Source: Fuerstiella sp. | GTDB lineage: Bacteria > Planctomycetota > Planctomycetia > Planctomycetales > Planctomycetaceae | Length of the DNA: 64,000 bases | Assembly (NCBI GenBank): GCA_022843805.1 | Contig: JALHMY010000027.1 | Span: forward strand, 1-64,000 | Reading direction: 5' to 3' | Translations under genes and position numbers: made by a program | Notes under the pieces: model-generated | Database searches by the model: none | What the model was told of the DNA's origin: nothing | What the model saw: the letters and a program-made list of their open reading frames with translations, nothing else | In this document: piece by piece, positions 40,254 to 49,047 of the stretch | How the letters are laid out: each line of letters starts with the position of its first letter | How positions within the stretch are numbered: position 1 is the first letter of the stretch

Positions 40254-40736
40254 TCACAGGCGAACTGCAGGGAAGAATCAGTCAACCACTTCCACCGCTA
40301 GCTGCAAGCCTGGATGATAAGATCTGCAGTGGATAGTGGTTGATCTGATGCCCTCAGGGTCAGTCCCGAGTTGAAACCGCGAAACACCGGCTAAGCATGC
40401 TCATGACATACGCCTGGCGAGAGGGTGGTATCAGCCAGGAAAATGGGGGTGAGGTTTTGCTTCCAGCCCCACGAGTTGGTCAGCCATTCGTCAAGGGTTC
40501 TATGAACGCCTTTGGGCTAACTGAACGCTGCAGCTCAGTAAGCTGTTTTGGACGTCCCTGGCCCTTATCAGGGCCTCGTCCGCAGCGGTCAATCGCTGCG
40601 ACACTACGTGTATCGCAAGCGATCAGAAAAACCGGACATTAATTTCTCAGGAATCCAAAGTAAGTATGCGAATTCACGCAAGTTGTTCTGATTTAATAAC
40701 TTGCGGGACACCTCTGGCAAGACTTCCTGGCAACAC
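40254..40736. other. Intergenic region with three consecutive hairpins at 40560-40623
   Basis: No gene seen in about 480 bp. GGCCCT-TATC-AGGGCC (40560-40575), GCAGCG-GTCAAT-CGCTGC (40582-40599) and ATCGC-AA-GCGAT (40612-40623) lie head to tail. None is followed by a T run on the plus strand, so simple termination is not supported. They could be an RNA structure or a palindromic repeat. Confidence 0.5.
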
Positions 40737-40737
40737 G

Positions 40738-40768
40738 AAAAAAAAACCTGATTCACAAGTGAATCAGG
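40738..40768 (-). terminator. Rho-independent terminator
   Basis: On the minus strand CCTGATTCAC pairs with GTGAATCAGG around a very short loop and is followed by a run of about nine T. It lies about 35 bp after the stop codon of the 40804-41040 gene and is one of the two strongest terminators in the window. Confidence 0.92.
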
Positions 40769-40803
40769 TCCTGATGAGTTGCTCTTTGGTGCAGAACAAT
40801 TGT

Positions 40804-41040
40804 TCAGGCAGCTGAGTCTAATGACTGAGCGCCGTCGATCTCGTCTTCGTACACCAGGTAATAGATATTACTGGCGGCTTCTTCCAGATAGTGCTTAATG
40901 TTTTCGCTTTGGACGATTTCGATCAGGTGATCGAGCGCTTCCACAACTCGATCCACTTCATCACTGTTGATCTCTTCGTACTCATCATGATCCGAATGCG
41001 AATCCATTTCGCCTCGCTGACTGGCTGATTTATCCGACAT
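40804..41040 (-). CDS. Small acidic conserved-looking protein
   Basis: 78 aa, strongly acidic. Residues ~15-30 are Asp/Glu-rich (SDHDEYEEINSDEVDRVV), followed by a predicted helix (EALDHLIEIVQSENIKHYLE) and a second segment, EAASNIYYLVYEDE. A clean start, single-gene size, a strong terminator right behind it and no overlap with other coding sequence support it as a real gene. I do not recognise a named family. It is divergent from the FHA-EAL operon, so it may share its control region. Possible roles are a small regulator or adaptor. Confidence 0.75.
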   Translation of the reverse strand: MSDKSASQRGEMDSHSDHDEYEEINSDEVDRVVEALDHLIEIVQSENIKHYLEEAASNIYYLVYEDEIDGAQSLDSAA

Positions 41041-41438
41041 AAACTGGCGTGCTCCTTCCTGCTTTTCAGCAAAACTGCCTGTATCAGCTTATCGGAATAG
41101 AAAGCATATGGTCTTTCGCCAAATGTTTCCTGTTTCCCAATTCAGATTAGTGAACAGCAGTTCCTTGAGTCAAAAATGCCAGCAGATTGAAAGATCGCTG
41201 GAGTCAACTTCGCGATTACGCAAAGGCTGCCGATTCTGCGGGCAACTCCAGCTCGTTCACTCCGAAGGCGGGCTGCAACAATCGGTACGACCGACAATCG
41301 TCGACGTCGATATCGCAGCCAAATGGCAACGATTGTTGCTTTTGTGAGCTACTGTTGCACTGGTTGAACAGCAAAAACGGCGTTCGGGGTCTTTTCCGCA
41401 CCTTGAACGCTCACATGACTGACTCGGGGTCATAAAAA

Positions 41439-42593
41439 ATGAATGCAACGGTGTATCACAATCTGGCGTCTCCCACAGGATCGGAACGAGATTCCGGCCT
41501 GGGTGAAGAACAGTGTGCGCAGAGAGAGTCATGGGTGCTTGTCCAGCAGGCTTCGGAAACTGGCTCGGCGCATCGGATTACAATTGTTGGCCCCGGCTTT
41601 GTTATTGGTCGCCATGCATCCAGCCACCTGACGATCATTGACCCGACGGTATCAAGTCGGCATGCCGAGCTGGTGTTTGTTAACGACGATCTGTTTGTGC
41701 GTGACCTGAACAGCACAAACGGCACACTTCTCAATGGCCGCCGCATTCAGAATCTGACTGGCCTTCGACCGGGTGATGTTCTGCATTTCGGCAGTGTGAT
41801 GTGCACATTGCAGCGCAGCAGTGATAACAAGATGACCGAAACGGTCACCGCGGATGCGTCCAGTGAGGCACTTGCACAGCTGCAGTTCGACAAGTTGCTG
41901 AAACGCCCGGCACTCAGACCCTATTTTCAGCCGATCGTCAAGCTCTCGGATCATACTCGCATCGGCTTCGAAGTTTTGTCACGCAGCTTTCTGATAGGGC
42001 TGGAAACACCTGAAAAGATGTTTCGCGTGGCCGAACAGAGAACGTCTGAAGTCGAGCTCAGTATCGTTTGCCGCTCCGAAGGGCTGAGAGTTGGTGAAGC
42101 GATCGGAAATACGATGAAGTTCTATCTGAACACTCACCCGACGGAGCTGAAGTCCGTTCGACTGTTTGAGTCTTTGACGACGATGCGAAACGAGTATCCG
42201 CACACAAATATTGTGCTGGAAGTTCATGAAGCCGCCGTCACTTCGACAGCTTTCCTTCGAGATCTTCGCAAGCATGTCAGTGATCTGCAGATGGAGCTTG
42301 CCTATGACGACTTTGGCGCAGGACAGGCAAGGCTGAAGGAATTGTTTGACGTCCCACCTGACGTGCTGAAGTTCGACGTGAAGTTTATCAACGGGTTGCC
42401 ATTTGCCAGCGCACAGCAGCGATCCACAATTCAGCAGCTGCTGAACATTGTTCGGGATCTGGGCGTGATTCCTCTTGCAGAAGGCGTCGAAACTTCCGAA
42501 GAAGCGGCCTGTTGTTTTGAGCTTGGATTCGAGCTGGCACAGGGATACCTGTTTGGCCGGGCGGAAGCCGCATCGCACTGGGCGATTCACTGA
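41439..42593 (+). CDS. FHA domain-EAL domain protein (probable c-di-GMP phosphodiesterase)
   Basis: 384 aa. The FHA domain (~48-125) keeps its phosphothreonine-binding residues: GRHAS (57-61), SSRH (72-75) and NSTNG (91-95). The EAL domain (~155-384) has FEVL in place of the usual EAL (177-180), LNTHP (230-234), LEVHE (260-264), DDFGAG (290-295), KFDVKFI (311-317), AEGVET (347-352) and AQGYLFG (367-373). The metal and catalytic residues I can check are present, so hydrolysis of c-di-GMP is likely. The FHA domain should read phosphorylation, plausibly by the kinase two genes downstream. First gene of a three-gene plus-strand operon, 54 bp before the AAA gene. Confidence 0.92.
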   Translation: MNATVYHNLASPTGSERDSGLGEEQCAQRESWVLVQQASETGSAHRITIVGPGFVIGRHASSHLTIIDPTVSSRHAELVFVNDDLFVRDLNSTNGTLLNGRRIQNLTGLRPGDVLHFGSVMCTLQRSSDNKMTETVTADASSEALAQLQFDKLLKRPALRPYFQPIVKLSDHTRIGFEVLSRSFLIGLETPEKMFRVAEQRTSEVELSIVCRSEGLRVGEAIGNTMKFYLNTHPTELKSVRLFESLTTMRNEYPHTNIVLEVHEAAVTSTAFLRDLRKHVSDLQMELAYDDFGAGQARLKELFDVPPDVLKFDVKFINGLPFASAQQRSTIQQLLNIVRDLGVIPLAEGVETSEEAACCFELGFELAQGYLFGRAEAASHWAIH

Positions 42594-42647
42594 GAGCACC
42601 ATCAGTCATTTCTTATTCAGCTGAGCTGACCGCAGAGTGATTTCAAT

Positions 42648-44012
42648 ATGCTGATGTCAAAGCCTGCCAATACGATCTCGGCTGACTCAGCGCTGTTTAC
42701 AGCGATGATGGCCGGAGAAAATTTCTGGCCCACTGATCCTCGCTCTCTTCAGGAACTGGGGTTGTCTGAACCCTTCGTTGAAGCTCATATTTGCCGGTTG
42801 CTGCTGTCAGCTGGAAATATGACGGGGCGACAGGTTGCCTCAGAGCTCTGTGTCGCTTTTCGACTGGTGGAAACTCAGATGGAGCGACTGAGGGGTCGTC
42901 GCCTGATTTCTCACTGTGGCAGTGCCAGCCTTAATGACTATATCTACGGCCTGACAGAAGAGGGGCGCAAGCGTGCACAGGTCTTTCACAGCGAGTGTTC
43001 ATATATTGGCCCGGCCCCTGTGCCGCTGATGGACTATGTGATCTCTGTCGAAGCCCAGGCAATTGGCGATCAGCCCGTTCGTCGCAATGAACTGCTGGAT
43101 GCGTTTTATGATGTCTCCGTCTCCGACGATTTGCTGGACATGCTGGGGCCGGCCGTCAATTCAGGAAGCGGTCTGTTTCTGTACGGAGCACCTGGCAACG
43201 GCAAGTCCACTCTGGCTCGATGTATCACCAGCTGCTTTGGACAGGAGATCTGGATTCCATACGCTGTGATCGATGGACGTGAGATCATCACACTTTATGA
43301 TCCGTCTTATCATGAACAGGTCGAGCAGCCTTCGGAGTCGCTCTCATTTGACAGACGCTGGATCAGAGTTCGCCGTCCGACCGTTGTGGTTGGTGGTGAA
43401 CTGACGATGGACAGTCTGGAGATTCGGCACGACCCGGTTTCATCCACCAGTGAGGCTCCGCTGCAGATGAAAAGCAACTGTGGCTGCCTGCTGATCGACG
43501 ACTTTGGTCGCCAGCGAATTTCTCCTGCAGACCTGCTGAATCGCTGGATCATTCCACTTGAGAATCGCCACGATTTTCTCACCCTGTCAACCGGAAAAAA
43601 AATTCAGGTACCGTTTGAGCAGCTGATTATATTTTCAACCAACCTCGATCCATCCGATCTGGTTGATGAAGCGTTCCTGCGGCGAATCCCCTATCGCATT
43701 GAAGTTCGCGATCCGGATGAAACGGAATTTCACCGACTGTTCCAGATCGCTGCGATTAAGCTGGGCTGTGAATACATGGCGGAACCCGTCAACCATCTGC
43801 TGGAAAAGTTCTATCGTTCAGAAAACAGATCGCTCCGCAGATGTCATGCACGCGACCTCCTTCTGCAGATACGCAATCACTGTACATATCACGATTTACC
43901 TTTCGAAATGCTGCCTGAATATTTTGACGCCGTGGCCGGCTGCTTCTTTACGCGAGTACGTACACGAAGTCTGCCGCCTTCCTCTGCGTCTTCTATAGCC
44001 AGTGTTCGCTGA
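42648..44012 (+). CDS. AAA-family ATPase with N-terminal winged-helix region
   Basis: 454 aa. Residues ~30-125 read as a winged-helix domain (ICRLLLSAGNMTGRQVASEL, then LRGRRLISHC and the wing DYIYGLTEEGRKRA). The ATPase core follows: LFLYGAPGNGKSTLAR with Walker A (180-188), LLIDDFGRQR with Walker B (281-290), the sensor Asn in IIFSTNLDPSDLVD, and an Arg-rich segment FLRRIPYRIEV that may supply the Arg finger. The sensor-2 helical lid ends the protein. It resembles AAA proteins common in planctomycetes and acidobacteria. Role unknown, but its place between the FHA-EAL gene and the kinase-tubulin gene (15 bp gap) suggests remodelling of one of their products. Confidence 0.85.
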   Translation: MLMSKPANTISADSALFTAMMAGENFWPTDPRSLQELGLSEPFVEAHICRLLLSAGNMTGRQVASELCVAFRLVETQMERLRGRRLISHCGSASLNDYIYGLTEEGRKRAQVFHSECSYIGPAPVPLMDYVISVEAQAIGDQPVRRNELLDAFYDVSVSDDLLDMLGPAVNSGSGLFLYGAPGNGKSTLARCITSCFGQEIWIPYAVIDGREIITLYDPSYHEQVEQPSESLSFDRRWIRVRRPTVVVGGELTMDSLEIRHDPVSSTSEAPLQMKSNCGCLLIDDFGRQRISPADLLNRWIIPLENRHDFLTLSTGKKIQVPFEQLIIFSTNLDPSDLVDEAFLRRIPYRIEVRDPDETEFHRLFQIAAIKLGCEYMAEPVNHLLEKFYRSENRSLRRCHARDLLLQIRNHCTYHDLPFEMLPEYFDAVAGCFFTRVRTRSLPPSSASSIASVR

Positions 44013-44027
44013 TCAGGACTACTCAGC

Positions 44028-47000
44028 ATGAAAAATACCCAGGTTGCTGCAACAGCGGTTGTTACGGACCGTCCCGTCGGGCGTGGACTGCCTGCCGGTG
44101 GCCTTCCGGAGATTTCCGGTTACCAGCTGATCGAACGTATCGGACTCGGTGGATATGGCGAAGTCTGGCGAGCTGTAGGTCCCGGCGGATTCCCCAAGGC
44201 CGTTAAGATTCTTTACGGTCAGATTGACGGACCACAGGCGGAAACAGAACTCAAATCACTCAACCTGATGAGGGAACTGAGGCATCCGTTTCTTCTGAAT
44301 GTAGAACGTGTGGAGTTCGTCAATGGAAAGCTGATCGTTGTCACCGAACTTGCCGATCGGGGACTTGATCAGAGATTTCATGAAGCTGTGCGTGCGGGGG
44401 CACGCGGGATTCCACGCGAAGAGCTGATCGCTTACCTTCGTGACGTGGCGGACGCTCTCGACTTTATGTCGGAACACCACGGGCTGCAGCATCTGGACAT
44501 TAAACCGGAAAATCTTCTGATTCAGGGAAACCATGCCAAGGTCGGCGACTTTGGGCTCACCAAAAGTGTGGGTCTGACCAACGTTTCCATGGTTAACGGA
44601 TTCACGCCTCTCTATGCACCGCCCGAACTGTTCGAAGGGCAGCCATCAAGCAACAGTGATCAGTACAGTCTGGCTATTGTTTATCAGATGATGCTGACGG
44701 GGATACCACCGTTTAATGGCCGAACGGCTGCCCATCTCACTTCGCAGCATCTTCGTGGAACGCCCGATCTGACGGCCCTCCCAATGAGCGACCGTGGAAT
44801 TGTCGCTCGGGCTTTGTCCCGAAACCCGGCAACACGATTCTCCGGATGCCGAATGTTTATTGATGAACTGGCAAAGCGCAAGGCGTCGACCAGCTCAACA
44901 GTGCGCGCGCTGAATGCAGATGCAGCGATGATGGTTTCGGGACTCACTCAGACCGTTGATCCGGCAAGTGTGGGAAAATCAGCATCAACTCCGCTTCGCC
45001 CCGCCAAACCACTCCCCCCGCTCCCGGCCGGTGCTGTTGAAGAAACTCTGCGCCCAACATTGTTCATTGCTGTCGGCGGCCTGGGTGTACAAATTGCCTG
45101 TCGACTGTTTTCGAAAATCAAAGCGGGATTCGAAAACGCTGTACCACCGACATTCGCGTTCCTGTGTCTGGATTCAGATAAGTCCGGACTGGCCCATGCA
45201 TGCCGACTGGAGGGCGAAAAGCAGGAAACTCTTCTGCAGCAACTGCCCATTCCGCTGAAGAGCCCGCAGGAGTACCGGAAATCAGCCAGTTCCCATCTGG
45301 GCTGGATCAGCCGCAGATGGCTGTTCAATATTCCGCGTTCCGGACAGGTGGAAGGAATGCGACCACTTGGCAGACTGGTATTCGTGGATCACGAGGCAGA
45401 GATACGAACGGCCGTCGCCAAACAGCTGAAAGCCATAATCTCCCCTGCTGCAATTGCCGCAAGTGTCACCGGGACACAAAGACAATTTGCAACTGGTGCC
45501 GTGGACGTTTGTCTGATTGGGTCAACTGCCGGAGGCACTTCCAGTGGCAGTCTGATTGACCTCGCTTTGCTGATACGCAAAATCCTCGACAGAAGCAGTC
45601 TGCGTGAGTCGCAGATCTCCGGAATGCTGCTGCATTCCACCAGCGTTGGAGGACAAAAGTCAGATGCTCAGGATGCAAATTCGGTCAGTTTCCTGAAGGA
45701 ACTGCATTACTTCAGTTTGCCGGGAGCCCAGGTACCGAATACCGATTCATCCGTACAGAATCTGACCCGTCCTCCTTTCGATACGGCACATTTCGTTCAT
45801 CTGGGAGATGATCTGACGTCTTCAGACTTCGAACGGCATGTGGAATTTCTCAGCGACTATCTTCACAGCTGGTCCGCTTCTTCTGAACGCGGGACACTGC
45901 AGGGCTGGAGAGACACTGAACAGAAGGAAAATGATCGGGCGTCAGAGCGGACGTTACGTACCCTGGGATACGCTTCCATTGATGGAACTGCATGGAACCT
46001 CGCGACATCAGAATCGGAAAGTCTGGCTCTTCGTGTGCTCGGGCGATGGATTGACGGCGTATCATCCGCCGGCTTCAGTCTGAACTCCGGAACGTGGGCC
46101 GCTTCGGCTCCAGGGTCTCCGGCCATGTCCGAAATTCACAACCTGCTCGAATCACTTGGGTTGAACAATGAGCAGGTCGCGGAGTCGATTCCGGGACTGC
46201 TGAGAGGGGACGTCAGTCGAAGACTCGAGTCGTATTCCGCCGATGTCTGGAACCGCGTGTCCGCTTTGCCGTCGGCGGTTTCCGATCTGGCAGGTCTGGT
46301 AAGTGCTCTTGCAACAATGATTAGCGCTGACACAACGCCAGGTGCCTCCTCTCACGACTCGGTCTCCAGAATTACTCAGACAGTTCGTCAGGAACTGAAT
46401 GCCAGACTGCAACAGGCAATTTCCAGAATACAGAATCGACTGTTTCAGGATATGGATACTCCTCAGCGACTGCAGCGTGCAGCCATGACACTTTCGACAT
46501 GTCTGAGTCGTCTGGACGCCGCCATTGCGTCCTGTTCCGCTCAAAAAGCCGATGTTCAGCAGACGTTTGCGAGCCTTTGTTCCAGCTTTTTGCAGTCAGA
46601 CGATGGGCAGTCTGAAGCAAACAGTACTGCCGCACTAAAAGGATTTTGCCAGCAGTACTGCATGCTGCTCATCTGCCAGACCGTGTGCCAGTGCATGATC
46701 GGCTATCTGACCAGTCTGCGCGAACACATTGTTCGCCAGCAGACGGAAACACTCGCCGGTTTTCGCTCCCGGCTGCTGGAGCTTGCCGCAATACTTGGAC
46801 GAGCGTCTGCAGATGCAGCCCGTGTCCCCGGTGAGGTGGTCGATTCCTTTGAAATGTATCTGCAGACTTCCGGACAGTTTCGAGTATCAGCCCTGCTGAG
46901 ATCAACGGATTCCGTCGAACGACATGGTGCCCTGATCGCTGCCGATGCCACCAACTTCCTCATCTCGGCCACAGGCACCGCTCGAATGGATTCAAAGAAA

Positions 47001-47306
47001 ACCGCCAGAAGAGACCGTGAAAATTTTCCCGCTGATGCTCATCCTGTCCTGTCAAACGTTGGCGGAGGAAGGCGAGTTCTTGCACGAATTCCTTCCAGTC
47101 TGGCGACAGAAAGCTGGCGTCCTCGTCTGCAGGCAGAGTTCGGTGACTGCGTTTCAATCCATCAGGCAAGCCGGCAGGAAGTTTCCGTGGTCTGCGAAGT
47201 TGAGGATATCGGGATTCCAACGATCGTGGACAGCCTGACCCACCTGCGGCCGCGAGTTGTGGAAATGTCAGAACGACTTCATTGCCGAACTGACATTTCG
47301 TTCTGA
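44028..47306 (+). CDS. Ser/Thr protein kinase fused to a tubulin-like (FtsZ-superfamily) domain
   Basis: 1092 aa. Hanks-type kinase (~30-285): G-loop GLGGYGEVW (39-47), catalytic Lys60 in KAVKIL, catalytic loop HLDIKPENLL (155-164), DFG (174-176) and YAPPE in the activation segment. All catalytic residues are present. A Pro-rich linker follows (~320-340). Then comes a Rossmann start TLFIAVGGLGVQIACRL (~344), a strand LCLDSDKSG (~380) and the tubulin-type nucleotide signature GSTAGGTSSGSLID (498-511), so residues ~340 to ~650 read as a Tubulin_2-like domain. The remaining ~440 residues are helical without known motifs. No membrane helix is visible, so it should be cytoplasmic. It may regulate a filament or be a filament-forming kinase; assembly is not proven. 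Confidence 0.88.
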   Translation: MKNTQVAATAVVTDRPVGRGLPAGGLPEISGYQLIERIGLGGYGEVWRAVGPGGFPKAVKILYGQIDGPQAETELKSLNLMRELRHPFLLNVERVEFVNGKLIVVTELADRGLDQRFHEAVRAGARGIPREELIAYLRDVADALDFMSEHHGLQHLDIKPENLLIQGNHAKVGDFGLTKSVGLTNVSMVNGFTPLYAPPELFEGQPSSNSDQYSLAIVYQMMLTGIPPFNGRTAAHLTSQHLRGTPDLTALPMSDRGIVARALSRNPATRFSGCRMFIDELAKRKASTSSTVRALNADAAMMVSGLTQTVDPASVGKSASTPLRPAKPLPPLPAGAVEETLRPTLFIAVGGLGVQIACRLFSKIKAGFENAVPPTFAFLCLDSDKSGLAHACRLEGEKQETLLQQLPIPLKSPQEYRKSASSHLGWISRRWLFNIPRSGQVEGMRPLGRLVFVDHEAEIRTAVAKQLKAIISPAAIAASVTGTQRQFATGAVDVCLIGSTAGGTSSGSLIDLALLIRKILDRSSLRESQISGMLLHSTSVGGQKSDAQDANSVSFLKELHYFSLPGAQVPNTDSSVQNLTRPPFDTAHFVHLGDDLTSSDFERHVEFLSDYLHSWSASSERGTLQGWRDTEQKENDRASERTLRTLGYASIDGTAWNLATSESESLALRVLGRWIDGVSSAGFSLNSGTWAASAPGSPAMSEIHNLLESLGLNNEQVAESIPGLLRGDVSRRLESYSADVWNRVSALPSAVSDLAGLVSALATMISADTTPGASSHDSVSRITQTVRQELNARLQQAISRIQNRLFQDMDTPQRLQRAAMTLSTCLSRLDAAIASCSAQKADVQQTFASLCSSFLQSDDGQSEANSTAALKGFCQQYCMLLICQTVCQCMIGYLTSLREHIVRQQTETLAGFRSRLLELAAILGRASADAARVPGEVVDSFEMYLQTSGQFRVSALLRSTDSVERHGALIAADATNFLISATGTARMDSKKTARRDRENFPADAHPVLSNVGGGRRVLARIPSSLATESWRPRLQAEFGDCVSIHQASRQEVSVVCEVEDIGIPTIVDSLTHLRPRVVEMSERLHCRTDISF

Positions 47307-47502
47307 CCGGAAAGTCATGCCGGCGCTGGGTTTCTGGCCAGATACGATCAACTCAGACTAATCACAGTCGTGATGTTCCCGCCATTACATGATCCACGGC
47401 ACGTCCGGTTGCCGTTCATGCTGCAGTTCGCCACAATTCTGATGAGTCGGCGACTTCTGTTGATTTGCCGCCGTCACTGGTCGGCTGTCGCCTGGCAGTC
47501 TC

Positions 47503-48930
47503 ATGTCTGGAGTTTCCCCCGTGAATATTCACGCTCAGGTTTTAAGTTTTTTGATTGCGCCTCTGATTTTCTGCGGAAGTGGATTCTCAGAAGACTGGCC
47601 CTGCTTTCTCGGACCGCGGCGGACAGGTGAGTCATCCGAGACTGGGCTGGCCCTTGACTGGAACAAACAGCCACCGGAGCTCATCTGGAAGCAGTCTGTT
47701 GGTACCGGCTACAGTGCCCCGTCAGTTTTGGGTGAACGGCTGGTGCTGCATCATCGGGTCGGCGAGGAGGAAGTGATTTCCTGTCGCAGCGTTTCGGATG
47801 GTGCAGAGATCTGGAAACAGGCCTATCCCAGCGGTTTTGCGGACCCGTACGGATACAATAACGGGCCCAGATGTTCTCCCGTGCTGACAAAGGATCGCTG
47901 CTTTACACTCGGCGCCGAAGGCATGCTGACCTGTGTTTCCATGACAGATGGCGGTCTGATCTGGCAGCATGATCTGAAGAAAATGTTCAAATTGCCGGAG
48001 TGGTTCTTTGGGATGGGATGCTCGCCGCTTCTCGACGGCGATCGCCTGATTGTACTTGTTGGAGGCCAGCCGAATTCCGGTGTTGTGGCGTTCAATCCTT
48101 CCGATGGCACCATTTTGTGGCAGGCTGTTGGCCAGAAAACATGGGATGGAGCCGACACCGATGATCCTGACGAAAAGTATAAGTGGGAAGGTGATGAAAT
48201 GGTGGTCAGTTATTCGTCACCCTTCATTGCCGAGATTCACGGCAGACGACATTTGCTGTGTCTGATGCGTCAGGGTCTGGTGTCTCTCGATCCGCAGACC
48301 GGTTCTGAGAACTTTCATTACTGGTTCCGGCCCAGAGTCCATGAGTCGGTCAACGCTGCGGTACCCGTTGTTGTTGGTGATACGATTTTTCTGACAGCCG
48401 CCTATCAGGCTGGATCGGCATATCTGCAGGTTGACCCCTCAGGAAATTCCGTGAAGGAATTATGGCGTAACCGCAACAACATGCTGGCGCACTGGTCAAC
48501 TCCGATACACGCAGATGGCTATTGTTATGGATTCAGCGGACGACATGAAAATGAGGGAGAACTGCGCTGTATTCGACTCAGTGATGGAAACGTTATGTGG
48601 AAGACTGATGGCATGACGGATGATGTCAAAGACCTTGCTCGTGACCGCGCGACGGGAAAGATTGTGAATACGAAAACAGGAAAGGAAGTGCCCTATCCGT
48701 ACTTTGGGCGAGGATCAATGATTCGCGTGCAGGATCGTTTTCTTGTTCTGGGAGAACGCGGCACTCTGGCATCTGTTTCGGTCGACTCGGGAAAATTTGA
48801 AGAACACGGCCGACTTTCGTTCGACGAGATTCATTTTCCGGCATGGGCAGCCCCCGTTTTGTCCGACGGCCGACTGTATCTTCGGAGCGAAGACTGGCTG
48901 TTGTCCCTCAGCCTGAAGCCAAAGGGCTGA
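47503..48930 (+). CDS. Exported PQQ-like beta-propeller protein
   Basis: 475 aa with a hydrophobic N-terminus (HAQVLSFLIAPLIFCGSGF). Planctomycete type: DWPCFLGPRRTGESSETGLA near the mature start, then repeated blades ending in W-Q or W-K (DGAEIWKQAY, DGGLIWQHDL, DGTILWQAVG, DGNVMWKTDG), as in the PQQ-binding-like repeats. A C-terminal EDWLLSLSLKP closes the fold. Such proteins are probable enzymes or binding proteins of the periplasm; no quinone or metal ligands are clear. It lies about 200 bp after the kinase-tubulin gene and 117 bp before the DUF1080-ThuA gene. Confidence 0.9.
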   Translation: MSGVSPVNIHAQVLSFLIAPLIFCGSGFSEDWPCFLGPRRTGESSETGLALDWNKQPPELIWKQSVGTGYSAPSVLGERLVLHHRVGEEEVISCRSVSDGAEIWKQAYPSGFADPYGYNNGPRCSPVLTKDRCFTLGAEGMLTCVSMTDGGLIWQHDLKKMFKLPEWFFGMGCSPLLDGDRLIVLVGGQPNSGVVAFNPSDGTILWQAVGQKTWDGADTDDPDEKYKWEGDEMVVSYSSPFIAEIHGRRHLLCLMRQGLVSLDPQTGSENFHYWFRPRVHESVNAAVPVVVGDTIFLTAAYQAGSAYLQVDPSGNSVKELWRNRNNMLAHWSTPIHADGYCYGFSGRHENEGELRCIRLSDGNVMWKTDGMTDDVKDLARDRATGKIVNTKTGKEVPYPYFGRGSMIRVQDRFLVLGERGTLASVSVDSGKFEEHGRLSFDEIHFPAWAAPVLSDGRLYLRSEDWLLSLSLKPKG

Positions 48931-49047
48931 CTGGTTTGGTAACGACTGCAAACAGCGTTAAGATGATGGAACGGTTTCGTCGTGTCTGAAACGCATCGAC
49001 AGTCGAATCCAAAGCCAGTATCTCAGTTGTCATTGAGGGGAGAATCC

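Noticed and set aside
40390-40470. tmRNA-like segment (GGCTAAGCATG followed by a GGGG/CCCC stem)
   Set aside because: The segment resembles the end of the tmRNA tag region, but the expected T-arm, acceptor stem partner and upstream 5' half were not found.
44028-47306. Calling the kinase fusion an FtsZ
   Set aside because: Only the nucleotide-loop pattern and Rossmann start resemble tubulins; the N-terminal kinase and long helical tail are not those of FtsZ, so a division role is not supported.
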